Assembly (NCBI GenBank): GCA_964035545.1
Contig: OZ037766.1
Span: 24,397,126-24,461,125 of the forward strand
DNA from: Bugula neritina
Lineage: Eukaryota > Bryozoa > Gymnolaemata > Cheilostomatida > Bugulidae
Reading direction: 5' to 3'
Length of the DNA stretch: 64,000 nucleotides
The notes beneath the pieces are model-generated. The model ran no database searches, had not been told where the DNA came from, and worked only from the letters and a program-made list of their open reading frames with translations. Made by a program: the position numbers and the translations under genes. Within the stretch, counting starts at the first letter, position 1; every line of letters starts with the position of its first letter. Below, in pieces: positions 53,912 to 64,000 of this stretch.

Positions 53912-56900
53912 CTGACCTTGAGATTGTTATCGTAGCAAGCATTAAATCAAGCACTCATAGTATCACCAATTCAACACTAACAGTTTCAAAATAATCTTTT
54001 TCAATTGCACGATTGCTCCAAGTGTTATTGGTTTGTGATGTTACTAACTTTACTGTAATTGTGCCTTTATTGGGCTCTGTTATTCTCTGCTATTTATATT
54101 ATCTTTATAATATCGAGGTTGGGTTTCTTGTAATCAACTGTGAAGAATAATTAAATAATACAAATAATAAATACAAAATAGGTGATAATAAATATACATA
54201 GCCCTCTGATTCTGTGACAGTTTGAATGTGTGTTTATAACTTCAACATTTTTAAGCACAATGTCAATCTGACCAAGCAACTGTGAATGTTTTCCATCATT
54301 TTTTAGAATAAATAGTCATATAAGCTACTGCATAAGTTTTAATAAAGCTTCAACTATTCAAACCAAAAGCATTGTATTTTGTTTAAAGATCAGTTGTTTT
54401 CATTATAACAATGTAGACAAAACGTAACAAAGGGTAGCACTGCTAAATTAATAATTATAGAGTTAAATTAGGACTTTAATATTGGTATAAAGGTGCAATA
54501 TTTTGTGAATCATATCACTAGCAGAACAAATACAGAAAAGATACATATGATTTCTTCTTTTGTTATGAAAATTGCAAAAAAAAACTAAATCTCTGTCTGG
54601 TCTAAAAATTGTAAGTGTGTAAAGATATTCAGAAGCTGGTATATCCATAAATTTTATTAGCTTTAGTTTGCTCAGTGTTGCTGCTACAGCAGAGCCCCAG
54701 ACAGCTAAAAGATGAGCAAATTTACGTTTTCACTGAAGACTTAAACCAGTATTAGGAACTGTTGTGTACTTTGATGGAGCATTGGTTAGGCGTGTTATGT
54801 TTAAAGAAGGCAACCAATCAGAAGGTTTTTGATTAAATTCAGCCAATTCAAATAACTGTTACATACTGTAATGGTTTTTAATATGTCTGCTGTAAACCTT
54901 GTCACCACTGGAGCATGTTAGACACCGTATCTGCATAGAAACCCACAACTGATAAAGATACAATGCACGAGTGTCAATAGTCAAACTAGACTGTATTCTG
55001 CATCACCCAGTCACTGGGTAGATAACCAAATCCGAATCCATTTGCTCTATTGGACTGATGCTATTTATAGAGGTGCAATCAAGGGACTGATAGCAGTGCT
55101 TCTAAAACCATGCAAGAGAACATATTATAGTAAGTATGAGTACTGTATCACAGTTTACTTTTTCAAGTTTCAATAATTTTCACAGTGCACTATAGACTTT
55201 TACACCATCACTGTATTGTATAGCTTAGTAGTGTTGGTATCACAGGAGATCTAGTGTCTTAGCGTGTATTGTGTACCTATAGACCAGCCTGCTTGCAGTT
55301 ATATGCTATATGCTGCAGGTGTAATAAATAATCGCAGTAATACAGCCACTTGCAATGTAATCAAGAATGTTACACTTTCAACAAAAACAAGTTTGATATT
55401 GGCTGCTTCTGTTATGACATTAGTCTTTCTAAAAGTAGAAAGTATTTGTTTTAATTGCAGCATGCATGCAAACCGCTGTGCACAGGCATTTTTTGACAAA
55501 TTGAAGTGAAGGTTAAGCTTAACTTTTAATTTTATGTTAGAGCTTCATAGAATTTCCTAATTTCTTAACAATTGCATCTAAATTTACATTCTCCTATGTG
55601 GTTCAGAACAAATTCATGATAGGTAACTTATAGCCTATAGGACGTTTCTTCTTCCCTTCTAAATTCTATTCTTTCAGTGTAGTATAACACGTATCTACTT
55701 CAGTGAGCAACTATAATTGTAATACATGCACTCACTCTCTTATGGTGGGTGATAAAAGCTCTCATTGCATAACCATTCAGTTTCTCCACAGCCACTATAA
55801 TGATCTCACTTTGAATAAATCATTTTGATGTGTGAAGTATTGCTAGACACTAGTAAGTACTGTGGTTTGTTTGTCTCTTGCATTTCACAACATGGTTAGT
55901 GTAAACTAGAACAGTTACTTTAATGAAAAAATACTAGTTCTAACACACAACTTTTAGCTTTAGTAGATTTATAGTTTATACATATTTATATGTATGCGTA
56001 TGCTTGTAAGTGAATGTTGACATTACTGGTTTTAAAGACTGTAAGTGTTTGACTAAGCAGTTGCCTGAAGGTTTCTATTCATCTATCAATCACTTCTGTT
56101 CACAAATGAATGTCAATCTAATCTACACTTTTACCAGAAATTTTTTAATCTTTCAATTTAAAAAAAAGGTTAGGCAGTGTTTAGTAAACGTACAGTCTTA
56201 AAATTTAAGGTATTAATCAATTTTGTTTCACTTATTAAACTTATTGCATTTTTAAAGCTTGAGCATATCTTTTCATTTAGTTGACTAGTATAATAACCCA
56301 ACTGCTAAATGCCATTACATGATAAGTTATTGCCTTCATTGGTTTTATTCACTATTCTATACAAAAGAGTTGAATGGATTGATGACCTGATGATTACATT
56401 CACTGCACATTTACCCACTCATAGTAGGCTGCAGGTCTTTATTTAAAACAACCTCAAGTTTAAACAACTGCATTGTTTTTAAATTAGAAATAGCTTTATC
56501 TTATCCTTTTAGCCTTTCTTGGTTGCCAAGATATAATTCTTATACGTCTGAAGCACCCTCTTTTAATGCTTCGATTACTAGATGTCATATCTAAAACACA
56601 CTGCACACACACTGCACACACACTGCACACACACACCACCACCACCCCCACCACTACCACCCCCACCACCACCACCACCACCACCACCACCCCCACCACT
56701 ACCACCCCCACCACCACCACCACCACCCCCACCACCACCACCACCACCACCCCCACCACCACCACCACCACCACCACCACCACCACCACCACCACCACCA
56801 CCACCACCACCACCACCACCACCACCACCACCACCACCACCACCACCACCACCACCACCACCACACACATAAAGGCATATAAGTATATAATTGCTCACCG

Positions 56901-56948
56901 TTAAATTGTTTCACTATAGATTAAGCTGCAATAGAACTCAATGAAAGA
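53912..56948. other. BAG6-SLC10 intergenic region
   Basis: The BAG6 3' UTR probably ends near AATAAA hexamers between about 54165 and 54345. The remainder has no recognised gene. The 81-codon ORF at 55264-55509 has no family likeness. A CAC microsatellite lies close to the SLC10 start. Confidence 0.55.
56605..56868. repeat. (CAC)n microsatellite with CCCCCA interruptions
   Basis: CACACTGCACACA repeats lead into about 235 bases of CAC triplets interrupted by CCCCCA and CACTAC. It is open in several frames (poly-Pro, poly-Thr, poly-Gly) but has no coding support. It ends about 80 bases before the SLC10 start codon and may fall in the promoter or 5' UTR. Confidence 0.95.
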
Positions 56949-59900
56949 ATGTATCTCTCTCTTATCCCTATGGTTCTGCTTCTAACAGTCAACAGCCATG
57001 CTGCTCTGTCAGGTAAACATAAACTAAGATATTATCACATAGCCAGCTTGTTAAGTATACTATATACAAGACATACCAACTTATACATAAGTACCAGCAT
57101 AATTTTTATTATTTCTCTATTAAGTGCAATATGTTTTTTTTCTATTTAAAGTAATTTGTTAAGTTTCCTTCTTTCCCAAACCCATCAATAGTAAATGCAA
57201 TATTGGAACTTCATTTAAATGTACTGTTATGTTGCTTTTAAAATTTTAAAAGTTAGTGGGTGTAATACTTAAGTATTCTAATTGTATAAAATGTCCTAGT
57301 TGACGAAATAAGGATGTTATGTTTAAACCTCAATAAATTGAAAAAATAACTACCATTTTAATCAAATAGTTTTACGTAATATTCTTGAAAAGCTAAACAG
57401 TAAAAAAGCTTCCTTTTTTTAAAATGAAGCACACTTATTTGAATATAATCATTATCGAAATGCTACTGTTTTGTATGAACAATTGAAGAGCTTTCAACAT
57501 TATAAACAATATAGAATGTGTGTATCTAAGAAGTATTATCAGGGGTAGTTGAACGTTTTTTTGGTAAAATTAAACAGCATAACTTGATTAAACATTCATT
57601 TAACTTCTTTTACTTTCACGAGCTTCAACACCTGTTTAGTAATTCAAAATCATATAGCTCTACAGCATGCATATAGTTTACAGGGAAGTCTTTTCTAAAT
57701 TGGTGATTCACAACAAACTGGATGGTAGCTGTTATATCTCTATAGCAAATTCCTAAAGAGTCTTGGAAATTTCATAATTTGAATTGATTATTAGGTAAAA
57801 TTGTTTCTAAATATCAAAAATATATTTTCTATTTTTTGTAAAGGCAAAAACGAACAAAATAGATTTCAAATTACAAACTGGAAAAGAGTTAAAACTTAAC
57901 CTCTAGAGCCTAGACTATAGACAACCTTTCACATCTTCTGCTAAATTAAAACCATGTGCGTCTTATCAGTTGATAGTCAAACTTTCTGGCTGGGTGTTGT
58001 AGGAGAGAACGTAACTTCTAAACTCTTTAGCATTGAAGGCACAAAAACACTGGTGCTGGATACATATATGGACGCAACTAATGAAGAGCAAACATTCACT
58101 CTGTATGTCAATGATTTGGTACACAACTTCACATTGACTGCTGACAGTGCTAAGGACGATGTTGTATCTCTTACAGTAAGTGGGATGACAACTCCATAAA
58201 ATATTGTTTGCATAATTATTCTAAATTACCATTTTTCCAACTAATTATAAAGTTAGTTCCTTTGGACTTGAATTTTTCAATCTTCCTACGACTTTAAACA
58301 TATCACCAGCTAATTCTATTTAATCTTCAACTCAGTTTTTTCTTAACAAACCTAACAAACCCAAAATAAACAAAATTACCAACAATACATGGATATTTTC
58401 TTGTTTTAGGATGCAGGGTGGGTAACACCTTGTAAGGAAGTCACTTCGGAGTTGCCTTCTTCTAATCAAAGTGTATTGCATAGTGGCACTACACTGTCCA
58501 CAATTGGAAAACTTGATATGGGATATAATGCCACTCACACTAAATGCTTTCAAGTTCACTTTAATAGTAGGTCTTTGACATTTCTTCTCTCTCATATGTT
58601 ATGTTTTGCTGTTGAGTTGAATTTTCTTACTAAAATAAATAGCTTTGACAACATGCTTGTTTTTCTTAAATTTATCAATTAGTTGATACTAAAACTTATT
58701 TAGAATATAAAGCAACAGCAAATAAAGCACAACTAACCTAGTTTAATGAGTAGACAACTCTAATATGTTAATTTGGGAGAGGTGAAATAAATTAGAATGA
58801 CTTACTCACTGTACTATGTTTCATTACTATTATTGATTGCTTTTGTAATAGAATAACTCTTTTCTATTTTAAATATATTTGCAAAAATAAAAAAACTGTG
58901 TCATTCCTGTACAAGTCTTTTAACATAATTAATTTGATATAGTATATCATTTAGGTACTATAGTACCATAGAGTTCATTTGAAGTATTAAACTTTAATCT
59001 CCATAAGACTTCTTTTAGGATAAACTTAGGCGCATATTAGAGTATTAGAGTTTAAAGAACTTTGTCTCTATTTTACAATTTATTATCAAATATAATTCCT
59101 GCAAGTTATATGCAATGCTACCATCATAATATAATAAGTTGTATTCTCACCTTCCACCCTTCTAGTTACCTCTCACTACTTGGGATATGCTACAATTAGC
59201 TTTCAAGCGGTTTACCATGTCATGAATGAAGGTCAGCTGACAGCAGGAAGTGAATCTATTGGGTCTGTTGTGATCAGGTCTATCAGACAACGGAGGCCTA
59301 TTGATCTGGCTTTCAACGTCATGGTCTATGTCTTGGTAAGTTTGCTGCTATCATATAATCTGATACATTATCACATTACATACAGTGTATATATATATAT
59401 ATATCTCAATCTGTGGACAGCAGCTGTTTCAGGATTTGTCCCCTCATCAGCACAGAACAGAGTACCATGGCCCACACCTTCGCAATAGTAAAACTTATAG
59501 TTTTACTAAAGCATATTTAAAAGGTGTGTAAACTCAAGCCAGAGTGCTCAAGTGACTCTAGGGGTCACCTAGGAGTCACGAGCATATTTATATATATATA
59601 TTTATTAAAAATTGTGCATTTTTCATTATAAGAATATGATCTTAATTTATCAAAGTTTAGGTAAAAACCTTTTATTGGCTTATTTAGCTATTTTGGCATT
59701 TCATGTTCATCTCAGTAATTCAATTGAACGAAATAATATATTTCTAAGTTATGGAGTTATGCTCACTTACACTATATCTGAATGGAGTATTACCTTTATC
59801 TTTCAAACCCAACTTTTTATCAATACATTAAGAGCTCTTGCAGGTTTCAACAAAGAAACCAACTGTTTTACTAACTTTCTGCCAACTGTATACGTTTTTG

Positions 59901-62900
59901 TTGTCCCATAATCATTGTATTTTGTTTGATCAGGTGGGTTTTGCCACGCTGGGCATGGGATGTGACATAGATTTTCAAGTTATCAAGCAACATTTGAAGA
60001 AACCGCTGGCACCAGTTATTGGTCTCATCTCCCAGTACACCTTTATGCCACTAGTAAGTTTACTGTACAATATATAGTTAATTGTTGTAATATTATTCAT
60101 TCACAGTATGCATATACGAGAATTAGGCCTGCTAAAGTCATAAAACAACTACAGTGATTTGCTGAGTTTTACCCAGTCTAATAAAACTAATCTCCATTGG
60201 ATATACCATATATCTTGCATATGGAGTATGAAGTGTTTTCCAAATTTATATGTTGCTAAAAGCCTGTTGGTCTAAAAATGTTACATTATTCACACATATT
60301 TTTTAAATGTTTTGATTTATACGGATTTAGAGTTTGTGTTATGCAAAGCTTTCTTCTAAAATTTTCATATGCCATTTTTCGACTTCAACACTAATGATAT
60401 ACGTTAGATATCATATTATACTATTGCTATGATTTTAGCATTAACAATATATGGAATGCCGGATGCTGTGCTGTAATTTCAACACTATTGATATAGATAT
60501 CGTATACTAATGCTATAACACACTATTGATATAGATATCGTATACTAATGCTATAACACACTATTGATATAGATATCCTTTGCTGTGATACACATTCTGG
60601 GATACAAAGGAGGGTTTGCTCTCGGTCTATTCGCAATGGGATGCTCTCCAGGCGGTGGATCAAGTAACATGTTCTCTAAGTTGTTTAATGGTGACATGTC
60701 CTTGAGCGTTACCATGACAACCCTCAGTACACTACTCAGTGTAGGTCAGTACTGCTGAATTACTGTTATATCTGTTTTATAACATTGTATGCCATAGTGA
60801 GTGTATTTTCATGTCATCTATTTTCTTATAAATTTCATTGGAAAGATTACATGTAAACAAGTGGTTTCTTTTAAATCTAAGATACACTTTATATCATGCT
60901 ATTTATCTAACTATTCACTAGAATTAAAACTTGTCATAAGGTTGCTGTTCATCAGATTTTTCTATTCCTGTAAAGTTAAATCAACTTAAAATTTGACTAT
61001 AGTTCTGCTATCACTTTGGCAATTAAATTAATTTATGTAACATCGCTGCCATTCAAAAGCTAGTCTAATAATGAAATCCAGCCAAGTTTTTGATATTTTT
61101 TTCTTAATATTCATCGAGAGCTACTAACAAATCGGTTTTCACCTTTATTGATAAGCAATTTGAAAAAAAAAACTTCTGAATCTCAGCCAAGCATCTTATC
61201 TCCAGAACAAATGTAATGTTATTGTAGTGATGTTGCCATTTTGGCTGTACACCCTCGGTAGAGCACTGCCCTCAGATGGCTCCCTGGAGAAGATAGAGAT
61301 ACCGTTCTTATCCATTCTGCAAACGTTAGCCGCTATAATGGCTCCTCTGTTAATTGGTGCCCTCATCAAATTCAAACTGCCCAGAGTGGCCAAAATATTT
61401 AGAAGAGGGCTAAAAGTGAGTCAGACTGATTCCTTGAAATTTCTCTAAAATCAAGTTGGCTGTCTATTCACTGGCTTAAAGTCATTTTTGCGCTTAGTTT
61501 TATTTACAATTCTAAGCATCTAACAACTAGTTAGGCACGCATTAAACATGATATTCCAAATTCAAATTCTCTAATGTAAGCTGAGGTAGGACTTTCTGAA
61601 ACACATTTTATATGTGGCTGTAGGGCTGTGATAGAAGTTCTAATAAGGTAATTGAAGTTCAGTATTTTTCAAATTGAAAAGATCTACAGTAATAGCTTTT
61701 GTTCATTAACACTAGCAGTATGTTTTTCTTCTTTTGTAAAACACGGCTATACTAAATTATACTGAAATCAACCTGGCCCCATCATTTCATAACTTTGGCA
61801 TTTTTTGTTTTTGTAGGTGTTTTTTGTCATTGTAATGGTATTCTTCTTATCTATCGGAATTTACTCAAACCTCTACATCTTCAAAGCGTTCAATGCCAAG
61901 CTCTTGTTTACCACAGCGCTGCTTCCTTTTGGAGGATTTCTATTTGGTGGTCTCACTGCACTAGTAGCAAGACTAGAGTGGAAGTTAGTAAAAGTAAGTC
62001 AGTTGTGTGACACCTCTGACAGGGAACTGCAACCTGTAGCAGGTGCTCCATAGCTAGAACATGCAACATTTTAGTTGTGTTATTTTAGGCATTTTATTAT
62101 TCATCTGGTTTCCATGCATTGATTACAAAATTAGCTGCAGCTTTACATTGTTTGCATATATATTGGCTTAAAAACTTGTTTTGCTTTGGTAAATCATAAA
62201 TACTTTATGTGGTCATAAGCAGAGTCTACTCTATGATTCATAGCTTGCTTTTCTTCACCTTTTTTCCAATGATTAAAAGTTTCATTTAATGTTCTAATTT
62301 TACTCACATGCACTGAAACTATTTTGTATGATACTATGATTAGATACAAAAAATCAAATAAATGTTTGCAGAAGTTTATAGCAAACTTGACTCAAAAGTT
62401 AAAATTTCAGGCTTAAATAACCAGTGACTATATATGCCAAGTGTTCACATTTATCACTTATTTATGCTAACTTCTTTTGGATATGAAAAGCATAAACTTG
62501 GGAAGGGTGTTACAAAATAATTTGCTGGAAGATTTAGCCTTATTATGCTAGCAAAGCAAAGGAAGCAAAATCCATTTTGCTCCATCTTTTCTTCTATTTA
62601 TATTACTTCACAATACAAAATTTTTAATGCCAACAGTTATACCATTTCAATTGACACGTTTTATGGCAACGCTTTACATTAGCACATATGTAGTCATTTG
62701 GGGTAGACAACTTATAAATTTGAAAACTATTTCGAACATGTTTGCTTATGTGTTATAATGATGTAAGGTGTAAAACTTATTTGATTTGATTAAATCATTG
62801 ATTTAAAAAAAGGGTTTCTCTAATTTTTCCTTAGCATGCTTAAAGTTTGCTGTGTATTGAATGCAATTTTACACTCTGTGCCTCATTTTCTGTCTACTTA

Positions 62901-63465
62901 TAGTTTGTTATTTTTTATTTTTCATTTTTAATTGAATGTTCAATACTTGTTAGTAACTGCATGCTTTCTTCCAGAGTTAAGGCAATTTTAACCGAATATT
63001 ACTAGAAACAGCATAGAGTTGGGGGTGACTGAGTACAACTCCAAGTTCGAGAGCCCAAACCAATGCACTCAGTGACTACCAACTCGGTGCTGTTTTAATT
63101 CATTTTCATTCTATTATGTTAGTATCATGGTAACGCAACTTCTCTATTTCGTTTTAAAAGAAAACTGTAGGGTTTTAACTAATGTCAAAAAGTTATCAAA
63201 TTAAAATGAAATAATGTTGAAAAATTAATGTAATGATATTGAGACTGCACTGAATTTGGTATTTTCCCTTTCCTAGACTATTATGTTGGAGACTGGCTTA
63301 CAAAACTTTGGTGTCTGCATCATGGTTGTGAAGACAGCCCTGGGACAGCCCGAGCAAGACCTGGCCACCATAGCACCAGTGGCAGCTAATATTATGTCCA
63401 GTTTCCCCGTTCTGTTCATCTGCATTATCTACTTAATATGGGAGAAATGTAGCAGTAAGAGAACG
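56949..63465 (+). CDS. SLC10A3/P3-like sodium/bile-acid-cotransporter family protein; 3' end unresolved
   Basis: Membrane protein of the SLC10 family, closest to the SLC10A3/SLC10A5 type because it has a signal peptide and an N-terminal ectodomain; its substrate is not known. Exons: 56949-57012, 58003-58175, 58410-58566, 59166-59335, 59934-60053, 60573-60744, 61228-61415, 61817-61993, 63277-63465. They total 1,410 bases, 470 aa so far, phases consistent. A hydrophobic signal MYLSLIPMVLLLTVNSHA is followed by an ectodomain with NVT, NFT, NQS and NAT glycosylation sites. The core has VGFATLGMGCDIDF, GCSPGGGSSN (about 251-260), and ETGLQNFGV, whose E-x-x-x-Q matches the sodium-site helix of the family. 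After 63465 either a GTCAGT donor leads off the window, or the frame runs to a stop at 63553-63555 (about 499 aa). Confidence 0.9.
59385..59606 (-). mobile_element. Small retrozyme- or Penelope-like insertion bordered by TA repeats
   Basis: A segment of about 200 bases lies between two TA-rich tracts (59386-59404 and about 59586-59604) in an SLC10 intron. It contains the hammerhead motif (59410-59456), a hairpin GTAAAACT / AGTTTTAC (about 59487-59507) and a second hairpin GTGACTC / GAGTCAC (59552-59579). No ORF. It is structured non-coding sequence, interpreted as a fragment of a ribozyme-bearing retroelement. Confidence 0.5.
59410..59456 (-). ncRNA. Candidate type I hammerhead ribozyme
   Basis: Read on the minus strand: stem I 5' strand UCUGUG; core CUGAUGA; stem II GGGG, loop ACAAA, UCCU (two of four pairs are G-U); core GAA; stem III ACAG, loop CUG, CUGU; then C17; then stem I 3' strand CACAGA, which pairs perfectly with UCUGUG. 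All invariant core bases are present. Cleavage is expected after C17, between 59416 and 59415. The very short stem III is typical of hammerheads in Penelope-like elements and retrozymes. The G-U at the base of stem II may weaken activity. Confidence 0.72.
60482..60580 (+). repeat. 38-bp repeat, three copies, containing the acceptor of SLC10 exon 6
   Basis: CACTATTGATATAGATATC occurs at 60483, 60521 and 60559, a period of 38 bases. The third copy holds the used acceptor (AG at 60571-60572, exon from 60573), and the first bases of the exon, ATATC, are still repeat. The two upstream copies are decoy acceptors. Confidence 0.88.
63005..63098 (-). mobile_element. Possible tRNA-like SINE fragment
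   Basis: The minus strand has GAGTTGGTAGTCACTGAGTG and, after a short gap, GGGCTCTCGAACTTGGAG, vaguely like A- and B-boxes. The segment is also partly self-complementary (AGAGTTGGGGGTGACTGAGT against CACTCAGTGACTACCAACTC). Weak evidence. Confidence 0.3.
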
Positions 63466-64000
63466 GTCAGTTCTTTAGCATATATTCTTGCTCAAAAAGC
63501 AGTTTTATTTAAACAAACTTTTCACTTACATGGTTTGCAGTTCTGTCGATCATAAAATTCAATATAGCTGTGTGAAAAAATTAAATCTATTTGCCTTTAA
63601 AACTTCAATTTTCTTGGTATTTTTTTAAACAGAAAAATACAAATATTGTGTAAGAATTTCTTTTTTTTTACTTTTAAACAATTAATGTTCATGTTTAACT
63701 AAAATCTAAATGCTTTATAAGTAATTTATCTCCGGTTTATATTACTAAATTTATTTTAAAAACACTTATATAAACAGTAAGAGGTATGCTGCATCAAGAT
63801 TGGACTATTCTTACCTATATTAATGTGCAGTGTGTAATTTCCCTCTATTTTTTAAAAGCTATATGCTATATTTGATAAAAAGAAGTCTGATTTTAACACG
63901 GAGCACCTTTTTCTAATGTCACATTTCAAAATCATCTAGCAGTGAAAAGTTAAAGTCACATTGTAGATGAAATGTTTGAGCATAGTTCTATATATAGTAA

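Noticed and set aside
55264-55509. 81-codon ORF between BAG6 and SLC10
   Set aside because: No similarity to the missing BAG domain or any family; no supporting splice structure.
56496-56914. Poly-Pro, Gly, Val, Thr and Trp ORFs
   Set aside because: All are readings of the CAC microsatellite in different frames.
23600-63600. A clustered defence, CRISPR or operon-like system
   Set aside because: The genes are ordinary animal housekeeping genes with introns; no repeat-spacer arrays or operon spacing occur.

Overview
The window is nuclear DNA from an animal, very probably an invertebrate. It is AT-rich, every gene is split by GT-AG introns, and the proteins most resemble metazoan PCF11, EDF1, BAG6, SLC30A9 and SLC10A3-type transporters. 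The lineage cannot be fixed from the sequence; a marine lophotrochozoan is only a guess. No rRNA, intact tRNA, CRISPR or prokaryotic feature was seen. Exon models were built by hand from splice sites, reading phase and remembered family sequence. Every junction given is phase-consistent, but none is confirmed by transcripts.

Layout: (1) 1-4050, minus: first eight coding exons of SLC30A9, with a fold-back element and a 26-bp repeat in the last intron. (2) 4051-6528: intergenic, with a long TA tract. (3) 6529-32550, minus: a complete 37-exon PCF11 (about 2,073 aa), carrying the CID, coiled coil, DPR repeats, D-x-D-L-R motifs, FEGP-type repeats, two zinc fingers around the Clp1-binding segment, and a Pro-rich acidic tail. 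Its introns hold several satellites and a 2.57-kb inverted-repeat element. (4) 33611-35927, minus: EDF1/MBF1, five exons, complete. (5) 38438-53911, plus: BAG6, about 22 exons, divergent from EDF1. (6) 56949 to at least 63465, plus: an SLC10A3/P3-like transporter.

The genes share no pathway beyond housekeeping RNA and protein quality control: PCF11 in mRNA 3'-end formation, EDF1 in ribosome-collision response and transcription, BAG6 in handling mislocalised proteins, with zinc and SLC10-type transporters at the edges.

The most unusual feature is a recurring link between splice sites and tandem repeats. A whole 3-kb PCF11 intron is a 15-bp satellite in register with its own 5' splice site. 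In BAG6, a coding exon end together with its 5' splice site is amplified into 51 exact 30-bp units. In the SLC10 gene a 3' splice site is triplicated. Two further BAG6 arrays stop within about ten bases of an acceptor. Separately, a candidate type I hammerhead ribozyme lies antisense in an SLC10 intron, inside a small insertion bordered by TA repeats.
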